Below are positions 50,927 through 60,029 of a stretch of 63,161 nt of DNA, piece after piece. A program made the translations under genes and the position numbers. The stretch covers positions 1 to 63,161 of the forward strand of contig JAPDIW010000001.1 in NCBI GenBank assembly GCA_029259415.1, written 5' to 3'. Within the stretch, counting starts at the first letter, position 1, and every line of letters begins with the position of its first letter. Source of the stretch: Archaeoglobi archaeon (GTDB lineage: Archaea; Halobacteriota; Archaeoglobi; Archaeoglobales; Archaeoglobaceae). The notes under the pieces are model-generated. The model made no database searches, was not told the origin of the DNA, and saw only the letters and a list, made by a program, of their open reading frames with translations.

Positions 50927-52162
50927 TCACCCTCCAAAAAGGCTAAATTGATACTTCAAATCGTTGTATCCTAGTTTTGGTAACAGGTTATCCCTGCAAA
51001 TTCCAAAGTACCACTCTACTGTTACCGGTGATTGCCAAGGCTCATCAACTAACTCGTACCATGTAACAAAAGCCAAATAATGTCGCTGCGCCTTCTGTCT
51101 TATTGCTGGTAAAGCCGAGTTAATGAAATTCCGCTGCTCGTCTTCTCCGTGACCTACTAAGTCAGAGTATGTAGAAAACCCTGTCTCCATCACTGCAGCC
51201 TGCTTTCCATGCTGATCCGCTATGTTAAACAATGTATCAAGCTCATTCCAGTGATTGTATGGTTGATCACTCCAAGTTCCGGGATAATGGTCGATAGCAA
51301 TTACATCTATGCAATTGCCAACCCTATCCAACCAGTATTCAAGCCAGTAATCCCAGCTCCTCCAGTCAGACCAGTCTGCGAAAGCATTGACTATTGTCTT
51401 GTAGTAAATTTCATATTCATCAAGCCCGTCGTGTAAAGCTTTAATGTATTTATGATCGTCATACCAGTCTATTGGATCAGTTGGATGATTCAACTCATTT
51501 CCGAGCTGATAATACACGAGAAGATACCAGTATTCTTGAGCTATTTTAGCAGCATACTGTTTTGCTTCAAGCAAGAAGCCCTGGGTAACTTGAGCTTGTA
51601 TTATTGCCTTTCCATTCACAACGTAAAGGTTTCTTACTGGTATTTTGCTCTCCTTTGCCAGCTTCATCGTCTCATTAACCTCAACCTCACCTCTTGGAAT
51701 TTCGACTGTTTTTCCGTTTAACTTTGCCTTAATTGTTCCTGATTTAGAAACCAGCAAATTCTTAACCCAGTTGGGAAATCCTCCGCTGCTTCCAAGAACT
51801 ACGATGGCATCCATCCCCTCCTGATGAATTTTGTTTATTATTGCTTTATAATAAGCAATCGCATTCTCATTGAACTGATCTTTTTGAGGCTCAATATCCT
51901 TCCACCAAATATCGAATCGAATGTACTTGGCATTCAGATCCTTGGCTTTCTGGATCATCTGAACGTCTTTTTGAGGTAATGGATCTCCGGCATGCCAACC
52001 TTCGGGATAGTGAAAGTGAATGCAAATCGCCGTTTTTGAGAGGGTTGATTTTGTGCTCCGTATGTTAGTTAACTCGGTTAGATTTGTAGCCATTGCTGGA
52101 ACTATGCTTCCAAGCATTACTAAAACCAACAACACTGCTACAACTCTTTTCAAATTCTTCAC
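50927..52162 (-). CDS. Secreted glycoside hydrolase, clan GH-A type
   Basis: 411 residues. Signal peptide MKNLKRVVAVLLVLVMLGSI with cleavage near AMA. TIM-barrel with the clan GH-A pair: acid/base Glu223 in YYQLGNELNHP and nucleophile Glu326 in AVMETGFST. The FHYPEGWH and DIWWKDIEP parts recall GH5/GH42-like enzymes. Very few glycosidases are expected in Archaeoglobus, and the gene is AT-rich, so it may be transferred. Substrate unknown, outside the cell. Confidence 0.8.
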   Translation of the reverse strand: MKNLKRVVAVLLVLVMLGSIVPAMATNLTELTNIRSTKSTLSKTAICIHFHYPEGWHAGDPLPQKDVQMIQKAKDLNAKYIRFDIWWKDIEPQKDQFNENAIAYYKAIINKIHQEGMDAIVVLGSSGGFPNWVKNLLVSKSGTIKAKLNGKTVEIPRGEVEVNETMKLAKESKIPVRNLYVVNGKAIIQAQVTQGFLLEAKQYAAKIAQEYWYLLVYYQLGNELNHPTDPIDWYDDHKYIKALHDGLDEYEIYYKTIVNAFADWSDWRSWDYWLEYWLDRVGNCIDVIAIDHYPGTWSDQPYNHWNELDTLFNIADQHGKQAAVMETGFSTYSDLVGHGEDEQRNFINSALPAIRQKAQRHYLAFVTWYELVDEPWQSPVTVEWYFGICRDNLLPKLGYNDLKYQFSLFGG

Positions 52163-52220
52163 TACATCACCTTCCCACTACTTATCTAATTGAGCTTTAA
52201 TTCTACAACTGACTATGTGA

Positions 52221-52484
52221 TCAAATAAATAAACCTTTCCAAATTTCAACGGAGCAAAGATTAACCAGATCGTAGAAAGTTACACCAAGCTTGTAGCTTA
52301 AATACTCGATGCAGTTTGATAATGCAGCCATAAGCAGAATAAAACCATTGTTGCTCTTCTCACTTCTTAAATTTCCTTCAAGCTTTAAAATGGATTCTCG
52401 TTCAGGGATTCTGTCATAAGAGTGTGTAGTAAACCAAGCAGGTATCTGACGTTCATCCAATTCTAATTTGCAGTGTATAAGCAT
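52221..52484 (-). CDS. Small hypothetical protein
   Basis: 87 residues, no family recognised. A longer frame to 52574 exists, but a TATA (ATTTATTATA on the minus strand, 52501-52510) 25 bp before ATG 52484 supports a leaderless start there. Helical C-terminal half (FILLMAALSNCIEYLSYKLG) and conserved-looking polar start. The surrounding patch is AT-rich and holds the glycoside hydrolase, so this could be a mobile or orphan gene. Confidence 0.42.
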   Translation of the reverse strand: MLIHCKLELDERQIPAWFTTHSYDRIPERESILKLEGNLRSEKSNNGFILLMAALSNCIEYLSYKLGVTFYDLVNLCSVEIWKGLFI

Positions 52485-52604
52485 ATATTTTGTATGATTG
52501 TATAATAAATGCTTTTCGTTCCCACCGTCAGTTTTTAGATTTTGGCAACAGCAAATGTAAAGTTGGAATGGCAAATATTAAATGTTTTTTGTTGGAGAAG
52601 CGCT

Positions 52605-53759
52605 ATGGACTTCGAGCTTACACAAGACCAGAAGGATATTAAAAACGCTGCCAGAGAGTTCGCCGTAAACGAGTTCACAAAGGAGAGAGCTGAGGAGTAC
52701 GACAGAAATGAAGAGTTCCCTTTTGATTTGTGGAAAAAGGCTTGTGAGCTTGGCTTTATCGGCGTGCATTTTCCTGAGGAGTACGGCGGAGCGGGAATGG
52801 GTGTGCTTGAGAACATACTCATCGTCGAGGAGTTTTGCAGGGCCGACAGCACGATTGGCAGTGCAATAATTCTTTCAGACTTCTCCTCTGAGGTTGTGAT
52901 GAGGTTCGGCAGTGAGGAGCAGAAAAAGGAGGTTCTGCCTAAGGTGGCAGGTGGTGAGGCAATCACTGCAGGCTGCTACACAGAGCCAGAAGCAGGCAGC
53001 GATTTGACGGCGGTAAAAACGAAAGCTGAAAAGGATGGAGACGAGTGGGTCATCAATGGTTCTAAGACGTTCATAACAAATGGTACAATCGCAGACTACT
53101 ACGTAGTGCTTGCCGTCACTAATCCTGATGCGCAGCCACGCTACAGGGGGTTCTCCACCTTCCTCGTGAAGAAGAACACTCCTGGACTGAAGACCACCAA
53201 GATTGGAGGTAAGCTCGGCATAAGGGCTTCTCCAACTGCTGAAGTTGTTTTCAAAGATGTGAGGGTTGATGATTCTGCGGTTATTGGAGAGCTTAACAGA
53301 GGTTTTTATCAGGTTCTGGAGTTCTTTGACGAGAGCAGAATCGAGATCGCTGCTCAGGCTTTGGGAATTGCTCAGGGTGCTTTCGATAGACTTGTCAACT
53401 ACGTAAAGCAGAGGAAGCAGTTCGGACAGCCGATAGGAGCTTTTCAGGCTTTACAGCACAGAATTGCCGACCTGAAAACGCAGCTTGAAGCAGCGAGGTT
53501 GCTGATTTACAAGGCAGCCTGGAACTACGATCAGGGCAGGATCGATCCCGGGCTGACTTCGATGGCCAAGTACTATGCTGGGAAGCTTGCTGTCAAAATC
53601 TGCGACGAAGCTGTGCAGATGCACGGAGGTTACGGCTACATAGCTGAATACGAAGTAGAGAGGTTCTTCAGAGACGCAAAGATTACCGAAATTTACGAGG
53701 GGACGAAGGAAGTTCAGCTCAATACCATAGCCAGAGATATTCTCGGCAAGTTCAGATAG
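52605..53759 (+). CDS. Acyl-CoA dehydrogenase (classic YEGT glutamate)
   Basis: 384 residues. Full family set: CYTEPEAGSDLTA, WVINGSKTFITNG, QMHGGYGYIAEY and the catalytic Glu in IYEGTKEVQ. Similar to short-chain (butyryl) enzymes. The long frame from 52542 lacks a promoter ahead of it; ATG 52605 with GGAG nine nt upstream and the conserved start FELTQDQKDIK is used. Single-gene unit; no electron-transfer flavoprotein genes in the window. Confidence 0.94.
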   Translation: MDFELTQDQKDIKNAAREFAVNEFTKERAEEYDRNEEFPFDLWKKACELGFIGVHFPEEYGGAGMGVLENILIVEEFCRADSTIGSAIILSDFSSEVVMRFGSEEQKKEVLPKVAGGEAITAGCYTEPEAGSDLTAVKTKAEKDGDEWVINGSKTFITNGTIADYYVVLAVTNPDAQPRYRGFSTFLVKKNTPGLKTTKIGGKLGIRASPTAEVVFKDVRVDDSAVIGELNRGFYQVLEFFDESRIEIAAQALGIAQGAFDRLVNYVKQRKQFGQPIGAFQALQHRIADLKTQLEAARLLIYKAAWNYDQGRIDPGLTSMAKYYAGKLAVKICDEAVQMHGGYGYIAEYEVERFFRDAKITEIYEGTKEVQLNTIARDILGKFR

Positions 53760-53792
53760 TTTTTTATATATTTCCTCTCCCACATTTTTTTA

Positions 53793-54827
53793 ATGGCAAA
53801 AAAGCTTGTGCTTGTGATTGACAGGGACGATGACTTAGGGCAGAAAGCCGGAATTTCATCACCTGTTATCGGAAGGGAGAACGTCGTCTCTGCTGCCGTA
53901 AGGCTCGGTACTGCAGATCCGGAAGACTCAGACGTAAATGCCATGTTTGCCGCGGTAAAGATCTACGATGATCTTAAGGAAAAAGGAGAAGATGTTGAAG
54001 TGGTGGTTGTTTGTGGAGATAAGAGCGTTGGTGTCGCCTCTGACTCAAAAATTGCTGAGCAGCTTGACAGAGTTGTCTTAAACCTGAAACCATCGGGTGC
54101 GATAGTCGTTACTGACGGCTCAGAGGATGAGTTCGTTCTTCCAATCATCTCCTCGAGAGTTAAGATAGATTCGGTACAGAGAGTTGTTGTAAGACAAAGC
54201 AGAACGATTGAGAGCACCTACTTCCTTATAAGAAGGATGCTGAACGACCCAAAAATTGCAAGAATTACTCTCGCCCCTCTTGGAATGGTTTTCCTCGTTT
54301 ATTCCGTCTTCCTCGTGATGCAGCATCCCGAATGGGGTCTCGGTGGGATAATATTCTTCCTTGGCGTTTACTTCATGGTCAAGGCTTACGGGTGGGAGCA
54401 GAACATAGCAAATCTTCTGGATGCCGTTCGCGTTTCTCTCGTGGAGGGGAGACTTTCCTTCATCTTCTATGTTACATCGGCCATATTGCTCATAATCGGA
54501 ATTGTGAATGGGTTCAACGTTTCCACTAACATTCCAGAGGCAGCAGAGGCGATTTCAAGCTTCATTTTCTACAGCACGTGGTGGTTCGTCCTTTCCGGGG
54601 TATTCGCACTGCTCGCAAGGGCCGCTGATGCTTATGCAGAGAACAGGAGAGTTTCAAAGTACTTCACAATAATCTTCCTGCTGATTGCCTTTGGCCTGGT
54701 TGTCTGGGCCTCCGCTGCCTACGTGCTCAACCCTGAATCCCCGAACGCCCTTCAGAACCTCGCAGGATCAATTGTGGGGGCAATACTAATCGCCGCAATA
54801 GGTGTTTTCACGCTGAAGAGATTCTAA
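53793..54827 (+). CDS. DUF373 membrane protein
   Basis: 344 residues. N-terminal soluble DUF373 domain (KLVLVIDRDDDLGQKAGI, DSDVNAMFAAVKIYDDL, VVVVCGDKSVGV), then about seven membrane helices. Conserved among euryarchaea with unknown function. TTTATATA at 53763-53770 gives a leaderless start. The 3' end overlaps the convergent taw3 gene by 42 bp. Confidence 0.85.
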   Translation: MAKKLVLVIDRDDDLGQKAGISSPVIGRENVVSAAVRLGTADPEDSDVNAMFAAVKIYDDLKEKGEDVEVVVVCGDKSVGVASDSKIAEQLDRVVLNLKPSGAIVVTDGSEDEFVLPIISSRVKIDSVQRVVVRQSRTIESTYFLIRRMLNDPKIARITLAPLGMVFLVYSVFLVMQHPEWGLGGIIFFLGVYFMVKAYGWEQNIANLLDAVRVSLVEGRLSFIFYVTSAILLIIGIVNGFNVSTNIPEAAEAISSFIFYSTWWFVLSGVFALLARAADAYAENRRVSKYFTIIFLLIAFGLVVWASAAYVLNPESPNALQNLAGSIVGAILIAAIGVFTLKRF

Positions 54828-55373
54828 AACACCCTGCAACCTTCTCAATTTTTCCTTTCCTTTAAAGAGCTTCTCGTTTGCCCATTTAACAACATACTCA
54901 AGATATTCATCGTCGATGAGCATCCTGTTTCTCTCAGCAACAGGAAGTTCGAGTCTCTCAAGAGATACCACTTCGACCACAAAATTGTTTAGGGATATGA
55001 CTCCACTCCTCCTGAAACCGGCCTGATTTGCGATTTTCATCAGAGTTTTTGCAGCCTCAATATCTCTGCAAGCAACATGGATGATGGGCGGATACTGAAT
55101 GAGCCAGGCGATATTTCTGCTTTTCATCGCTGCTTTCTTGACCTCGCTCGCTCCTACGCCTTCATGCCACTTGCCCAAAAACACAGAGTTAACCTTATCT
55201 CCCGGCTTTTTGAGATCCAAAACCGCTATCCTACCGCTGCAGCTTGAAAGGGTGACAAAGCAGTCAAATTCATTGATGAGATCAAGCAAATCCACTATGT
55301 CAGCATCAACATTTCCCTCAGCTTTCGCCTTAAGATAACCTTCAAGTTTTTCTTTTTTGAATTTCTCCCACAT
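54786..55373 (-). CDS. taw3: tRNA wybutosine-synthesis methyltransferase Taw3
   Basis: Methylates the tricyclic base at position 37 of tRNA-Phe (TYW3 family). Motifs: FVTLSSCSGRIAVLD, FLGKWHEGV, HVACRDIEAAKTLMKIANQAGFRR (three short pieces) and GVISLNNFVVEV. 195 residues. GTG 55376 and ATG 55373 are both possible. It overlaps rfcS by one to four bases and DUF373 by 42 bp at the other end. Confidence 0.9.
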   Translation of the reverse strand: MWEKFKKEKLEGYLKAKAEGNVDADIVDLLDLINEFDCFVTLSSCSGRIAVLDLKKPGDKVNSVFLGKWHEGVGASEVKKAAMKSRNIAWLIQYPPIIHVACRDIEAAKTLMKIANQAGFRRSGVISLNNFVVEVVSLERLELPVAERNRMLIDDEYLEYVVKWANEKLFKGKEKLRRLQGVLESLQRENTYCGD

Positions 55374-56332
55374 CACTTCTTGGCGAGAGTTGAAAGGTAT
55401 GCCAGATAAGCGTCAAGCTGAATTCTCTCGTTTGCACCCTCAGTTAGTCTGAAGTCAATTTCTCCAAGCTTGTCAATGAGCTGAACTTTCAGGCTGTCCT
55501 CTATTGGCATAGAAATTATCTCTCTGAAGAGCTGTGACACTATATCCTCTCCGCTCATCCCGTATTCCACCATCAGCCTGTCCAGTATTTCTCTCGCCTC
55601 CATGAAGTTGCCCTTTAACGCGGTTTGAATCAACTCTGCCATCTCCTCGGGCCTTGCTGTTGCGGTTATCTGGTAAATTGTTTCAGCATCCACGACCTCT
55701 CCAATTGCAGCAGCACCTTGCAGAGCATTAATGGCTTTTCTGAAGTCTCCTCCAGAGATGTATATCAAGGCTTCAAGGCCATCCTCTGTTATCTTCACAC
55801 CCTCTTTTTTGCATATTTCCATCAGTCTCTTCTTCATCGCCTCTTTGGGCACGGGTCTAAACTTGAAAACAGCACACCTGCTCTGAATCGGCTCGATTAT
55901 CCTGCTCACATAGTTGCAGCTCAGTATGAACCTGCATGATTTTGAGTACATCTCCATCGTTCTCCTCAGGGCAGCTTGAGCATCAGCTGTGAGGGCATCA
56001 GCCTCATCGAGAAAGATTATCTTGAAGGGAGCATCCCCAATTGGAGCAGTTCTGGCAAACTCCTTGATCTTGTGCCTTACAACATCAATTCCCCTTTCAT
56101 CACTCGCATTCATCTCGATAAAGTTGTCCCTCCAGTTTTCTCCGAACAAATCCCTCGCAAGAGCTATTGCCGTTGCTGTCTTACCTGTTCCGGGTGGGCC
56201 TGAAAAGAGGAGATGGGGTATGTTCTTCCTTTCAACGTATCCCTTAAGCCTCTGAATTACCTCGTCCTGTCCCACAACCTCGTCAAGAGTGCGGGGGCGG
56301 TATTTTTCAACCCAGATTTCGAAGTTCTCCAT
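55373..56332 (-). CDS. rfcS: Replication factor C small subunit
   Basis: Clamp-loader ATPase. RFC boxes: KYRPRTLDEVVGQ, Walker A GPPGTGKTATA, Walker B IIFLDEADALT, LRRTMEMYS (arginine-containing), SCNYVSRIIEPIQSRC (SRC motif) and GGDFRKAINALQGAA. 319 residues, no intein. Located upstream of taw3 in a run of minus-strand genes. The large subunit is not in the window. Confidence 0.97.
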   Translation of the reverse strand: MENFEIWVEKYRPRTLDEVVGQDEVIQRLKGYVERKNIPHLLFSGPPGTGKTATAIALARDLFGENWRDNFIEMNASDERGIDVVRHKIKEFARTAPIGDAPFKIIFLDEADALTADAQAALRRTMEMYSKSCRFILSCNYVSRIIEPIQSRCAVFKFRPVPKEAMKKRLMEICKKEGVKITEDGLEALIYISGGDFRKAINALQGAAAIGEVVDAETIYQITATARPEEMAELIQTALKGNFMEAREILDRLMVEYGMSGEDIVSQLFREIISMPIEDSLKVQLIDKLGEIDFRLTEGANERIQLDAYLAYLSTLAKK

Positions 56333-56345
56333 TAAAGTTTTTTAA

Positions 56346-56966
56346 TTACGGTTGCATAAAAACTCTACGTTCAAGTCTGGGTGTTTTCTCAAAACTCACA
56401 GAGAAACCAATATCCTTCAAAAACTTTTGAGATCTCTTCCCCTCCCCGTGCATCATGAGCTCAAGGAGGTCGTTCTCATCATCGATGTCGACTGATGAGA
56501 AGAAGGAATCGAAGATTTCCGCTTTCATTCCCGATTTAAGAGCTATTTCAAGGTGTTTGAAGAAACTTCCGTAGTGATAAGAAACTCTGAACCCTCTTTT
56601 TCTTACGAGAAGCATGTTGGTTCCCCCTTTCCTTCCGGGAGCGATGACCACATCGCCATCAGTTTCAAAGAACCTCCTCAAAACCCCCTCATTGAGGAGG
56701 GGAAGGTCGGACATTATCACCGCTACTGGAACCTGATCAATTAGCTTGTTAATAGCTGTGTTCAAATCAGAGGTGTCAACCAACACTTTGGCTCCTTCCA
56801 GTTCAACCTCTGCAGGGCACAAAACTGAAACATCCCCGAAGGGTTTTACAGCATCGATAACATCGAGGAGCATCAACCTTGCAAGCTCCCTCCTCTCCTC
56901 CTCGCTGAGAAGGGGGGAAAGCCTCGATTTGGGATTGTTTGCTTTAAAGGGGATGACAATCTTCAT
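56346..56966 (-). CDS. cofC: 2-phospho-L-lactate guanylyltransferase CofC
   Basis: F420 synthesis: makes lactyl-2-diphospho-5'-guanosine (or its analogue) from phospholactate and GTP. Nucleotidyltransferase fold: IPFKANNPKSRLSPLLS, VIMSDLPLLNEG, APGRKGGTNMLLVR and FDSFFSSVDIDDENDL. 206 residues. Start overlaps ftsY by 4 bp. F420 is the main deazaflavin of Archaeoglobus. Confidence 0.93.
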   Translation of the reverse strand: MKIVIPFKANNPKSRLSPLLSEEERRELARLMLLDVIDAVKPFGDVSVLCPAEVELEGAKVLVDTSDLNTAINKLIDQVPVAVIMSDLPLLNEGVLRRFFETDGDVVIAPGRKGGTNMLLVRKRGFRVSYHYGSFFKHLEIALKSGMKAEIFDSFFSSVDIDDENDLLELMMHGEGKRSQKFLKDIGFSVSFEKTPRLERRVFMQP

Positions 56967-58012
56967 GAAAAGATTCTCTCAACCAACCATTTCGAGTCGA
57001 ACTTCACGAGGTCGTCGTACTCCTGTCCAACTCCAAAGAAGAGCACCGGTTTCTTAGTAACATAGCTGATGGAAATCGCAGAACCTCCCTTTGGGTCAGC
57101 GTCGAGCTTCGTCAAAATGCTTCCGTCAATTCCAACAGTTTCTGCGAACATTCTCGCCCTTTCCACCGCATCGTTTCCGGCAATGCTCTCGTCCACGAAT
57201 ATTATCAGGTCTGGCTTTGTCACCCTCTTTATCTTTTCAAGCTGGTCGAGAAGGTTCTTTTTGGTGTGCATCCTTCCAGCAGTGTCTGCAAGCACGACAT
57301 CAATTCCCTTGCTCTCCGCATGCTTTATAGCATCGTAAATAACTGCTGCCGGGTCAGAACCATGTTTGTGCTTGATCAGCTTAACCCCAAGCTTTTTCGC
57401 GTGCTCTTCAAGCTGCTCTATTGCTCCCGCTCTGAATGTATCTCCGGCAGCCAGCACTACTGAATAGCCCTGCTTCATCAGCCTGTTTGCCACCTTGGCG
57501 ATTGTGGTTGTTTTTCCTGTGCCGTTAACTCCAACAAAGGCGACCACTAAAGGCTTCTTCTCCTTCAGCTTCTCTTTTACAAATTCATCAAAATCGAACC
57601 GGTTTTCGTCAAGAATTTCAAGAATTATCGACTTGAGCTCTTCCATAACAATGTCAGAAAGTTTTTCAGTCAGCTTCTTCCTCCTACCAACCAACCTGCT
57701 CTTTAAGGCTTCAGATATCGCATCAACAACCTCAAAAGCAACATCGCTCTCAAGGAGAATTATTTCCAGTTCTTCAAGGATATCTTCTACCTTCTTTTCG
57801 TCGATGACAACTTCTCTGCTTACAATGAGCGCCGCTACCTTGTCTTTCAAGCTAACTTTCCGCTTTTCAGCTTTTGTTTCCTCCTTCGTGTGTTCTTTCT
57901 CTTTCTGCTCTCTCTCAACTTCAGCCTCTTTTATTTCCTCGATTTCTTTCTTCTCTTTTTCCTCTATCTTCTTTCTTAAACCGCTTAATTTCTCCTTGAG
58001 AGCTTTGAACAT
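56963..58012 (-). CDS. ftsY: Signal recognition particle receptor FtsY
   Basis: SRP-pathway GTPase at the membrane. Acidic/lysine-rich N-terminal A region (to about residue 60), N domain and G domain with GVNGTGKTTTIAKVA, AAGDTFRAGAIEQL, DTAGRMH, TKLDADPKGGSAISISY. 349 residues. First gene after the prefoldin-LX-aIF6 group; linkage of pfdA and ftsY is classic in archaea. Confidence 0.96.
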   Translation of the reverse strand: MFKALKEKLSGLRKKIEEKEKKEIEEIKEAEVEREQKEKEHTKEETKAEKRKVSLKDKVAALIVSREVVIDEKKVEDILEELEIILLESDVAFEVVDAISEALKSRLVGRRKKLTEKLSDIVMEELKSIILEILDENRFDFDEFVKEKLKEKKPLVVAFVGVNGTGKTTTIAKVANRLMKQGYSVVLAAGDTFRAGAIEQLEEHAKKLGVKLIKHKHGSDPAAVIYDAIKHAESKGIDVVLADTAGRMHTKKNLLDQLEKIKRVTKPDLIIFVDESIAGNDAVERARMFAETVGIDGSILTKLDADPKGGSAISISYVTKKPVLFFGVGQEYDDLVKFDSKWLVERIFS

Positions 58013-58018
58013 TCAGAT

Positions 58019-58429
58019 TCACTCCTGCTGTTTTGCCGCAATCTCCTGCTGGATTTTTTGAACTTGAGCCAAAATTTGCTGGAGCATCGATGTCATTTTC
58101 TCCTGATTTTCCTCAATTCTTTTTATTTTCTTTTTGATAAACTCCATTGCTTCTCCTACTTCCCTCTCCACAACAACTCCGCTGCCGATGTCAACGAGCA
58201 TTTTTTTGCTGTTCTTCACGTCAACGTAGGCAAAAACTCCTCCTCCAAGGTTCATTAGTGCTTCAACACCATTATCTATGGATTCAAAGAACTCTAGTGT
58301 TTCAAGTGTTTTTCTGTACTCGTTTTCCAGAATTTCCATCTCCACGATTCTTCTCTGAAGTGCTTCGGCCTCTTCCTGAAGTATCTGCAGAGTTGCAACT
58401 TTCTCCTGAATTTCTTTCTCAGAACTCAT
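58019..58429 (-). CDS. pfdA: Prefoldin alpha subunit
   Basis: 136 residues: two long coiled-coil helices flanking beta hairpins ([31 protein letters not shown]), the Gim5/alpha type. It delivers unfolded protein to the thermosome. The ATG overlaps the ribosomal LX stop (ATGA) and the gene ends 6 nt before ftsY. Confidence 0.94.
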   Translation of the reverse strand: MSSEKEIQEKVATLQILQEEAEALQRRIVEMEILENEYRKTLETLEFFESIDNGVEALMNLGGGVFAYVDVKNSKKMLVDIGSGVVVEREVGEAMEFIKKKIKRIEENQEKMTSMLQQILAQVQKIQQEIAAKQQE

Positions 58430-58599
58430 GCCTGTTTCACTTCCTCAATTTTTATAAGATTTCTTTTAACTTTATGGTTGCTTCCCACCAAAGAGTATAC
58501 CTTTTCAAGAGCATACTTCTCGTTGTTCGCTTCCACGACTTTCGTGAACTTCTGCCAGCCTTCCTGTGTTTTGAACGCTCCTCTAACCTCAAACCTCAT
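58426..58599 (-). CDS. rplX: Ribosomal protein LX (eL20 / L18a N-terminal type)
   Basis: 57 residues starting [20 protein letters not shown] and ending [13 protein letters not shown], the archaeal LX/eL20 family, found by reading the 180-bp space between pfdA and aIF6. ATG 58599 has GAGGTGAT (58604-58611) as its ribosome binding site. Stop overlaps pfdA. aIF6-LX-pfdA-ftsY is a standard archaeal order. Confidence 0.9.
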   Translation of the reverse strand: MRFEVRGAFKTQEGWQKFTKVVEANNEKYALEKVYSLVGSNHKVKRNLIKIEEVKQA

Positions 58600-58608
58600 A
58601 CCATCACC

Positions 58609-59256
58609 TCACGGAAAAAGGGCTTCCTCAACTATTCCCAGCTCAAATCCGGTGGTGTCTCTTCCCACCACATATCCTTTGGAATTTGCAACAACTCCGG
58701 AACCTACCATGTCGGTTCCAAAATTAACGGTTCCGGTCAGAACTTCTACTCCCGCTACTTCCTCAAGCTTCTTTACTTCCCACTCATTGATGTTGGGATT
58801 AGCCAGCCCTCCTCTATTTGTTATAACAGCAGCCATACCGACTGTTTTTATACCGCCAACAGTCCCCTTGACGAGCTCTATGCCCAAAAAATCAGCTACT
58901 TTTTCCAGAATGCTGCTGTCCATTTCGGGATTTGCAATTCCACCCCTGTCATTTATAAGCAAATTGTTTCCGAAGCACGTCATGGGAGTTTCAACAACCA
59001 ACACATCAAGCTTTCTCTCAAGTTCTTTAAGCTCGTTTGAAAGAATACGGTCGCTAACCACAGCTCCTCTGCTGTTCAAAGCCATCATTGCACCAACAAG
59101 CTCTGAACCGGCTATTTTTGTTACAATAACCTCTACTTCAAGTCTGCTCTCAATTGCTTCAATGAGGGATTTGTGGTTTACCCCAACCACCGCGTAGTCT
59201 TCCGAAACCTTTGCGTAGAGTCCAATCAGGGGATTGCCATTAACAGCAACTTTCAT
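58609..59256 (-). CDS. eif6: Translation initiation factor aIF6
   Basis: Anti-association factor of the 50S subunit, 215 residues in five pseudo-repeats (each with G-related turns such as NSRGAVVSD, NDRGGIANPEM, TNRGGLANPN, NSKGYVVGRD). Starts directly after eL31. Blocks intersubunit bridges until released by the SBDS/EF-2-like system. Confidence 0.96.
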   Translation of the reverse strand: MKVAVNGNPLIGLYAKVSEDYAVVGVNHKSLIEAIESRLEVEVIVTKIAGSELVGAMMALNSRGAVVSDRILSNELKELERKLDVLVVETPMTCFGNNLLINDRGGIANPEMDSSILEKVADFLGIELVKGTVGGIKTVGMAAVITNRGGLANPNINEWEVKKLEEVAGVEVLTGTVNFGTDMVGSGVVANSKGYVVGRDTTGFELGIVEEALFP

Positions 59257-59523
59257 TCACGCTAGCTCGACTTCAACTATTCCATCGTCGAACTTCACAG
59301 CCCTCACTCTTATCTTTGTCGGCGGTTTTTCAGCCCCTCTTTCCCAGATTTTCTCGTTCACAGCAGCGTCAATCTTCACGTTCTCAGGTTCAACCTTCAT
59401 GTGTCTGCTGAGAAACTTCCTGACATACTTTGCTGCCTTCTTAGCCCTGAGCCATCTCGGATACCTTTTCATCTTGTGCCTGAGCCTTATCGAGTAGACT
59501 CTCTCTAAGACGACCTTTGCCAT
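59257..59523 (-). CDS. rpl31e: Ribosomal protein eL31
   Basis: 88 residues: [11 protein letters not shown], then [18 protein letters not shown] and [15 protein letters not shown], typical of eL31 near the exit tunnel. The stop abuts the aIF6 start. Small basic protein, in its normal archaeal place after eL39. Confidence 0.96.
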   Translation of the reverse strand: MAKVVLERVYSIRLRHKMKRYPRWLRAKKAAKYVRKFLSRHMKVEPENVKIDAAVNEKIWERGAEKPPTKIRVRAVKFDDGIVEVELA

Positions 59524-59534
59524 CGCCCTTCACC

Positions 59535-59687
59535 TCACACTTTTAACTTGCTCCTTCTCCAGTGTCTCCTCTTTGGGCTTCCGAACACACTCCTCTTTGT
59601 CTTTACTGTAATCCAAACAGGAGCCCTTCTGTTCTGCTTACAGGCCTTTGCCAGTCTCTTCTTAACACCAACCGTCTTTTTCCCCAT
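59535..59687 (-). CDS. rpl39e: Ribosomal protein eL39
   Basis: 50 residues starting [20 protein letters not shown] and ending [13 protein letters not shown], with the conserved [11 protein letters not shown]. Read from the space between PDCD5 and eL31 genes; GGAAGTGAT precedes ATG 59687. Lines the exit tunnel. Confidence 0.95.
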   Translation of the reverse strand: MGKKTVGVKKRLAKACKQNRRAPVWITVKTKRSVFGSPKRRHWRRSKLKV

Positions 59688-59691
59688 AATA

Positions 59692-60018
59692 TCACTTCCT
59701 TATGATTCTGGTTTCTCTTTTCTTGGGCTGAGCTCTTTTCAAAATCTCAACGAGCATTTTATCGGTTATCCTGCTCTGAATTCTACCCGACTGTGCCAGA
59801 TAGATGAGCTGATTCTCAACCGCTTCAGCAATTTCAGGATGGGCCAATTTTAAACGTGAAAGCCTCTCCTTTGCCTCAGGTTCAAGAATTGCCCTCAGAA
59901 TGGCCTTCTTCTGAGCTTCAACCTGTCTTCTCATCTCCTCCTTCTGCAACTCCTCAAGCTCTTTCTGCTTCTGCAACTCCATCAGCTTCCTTCGCCTGAT
60001 CTCCTCAAGATCATCCAT
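59692..60018 (-). CDS. PDCD5-like DNA-binding protein
   Basis: 108 residues, COG2118. Acidic-basic N-terminal helix ([22 protein letters not shown]) and a C-terminal three-helix bundle ([36 protein letters not shown]). GTG 60027 is in frame; ATG 60018 with GAGGGTGG ahead fits the family. Role possibly in transcription or chaperonin binding; not settled. Confidence 0.9.
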   Translation of the reverse strand: MDDLEEIRRRKLMELQKQKELEELQKEEMRRQVEAQKKAILRAILEPEAKERLSRLKLAHPEIAEAVENQLIYLAQSGRIQSRITDKMLVEILKRAQPKKRETRIIRK

Positions 60019-60029
60019 AAAAACCACCC

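Noticed and set aside
58147-59040. 297-residue plus-strand frame over prefoldin, LX and aIF6 genes
   Set aside because: Antisense to three genes with strong family matches.
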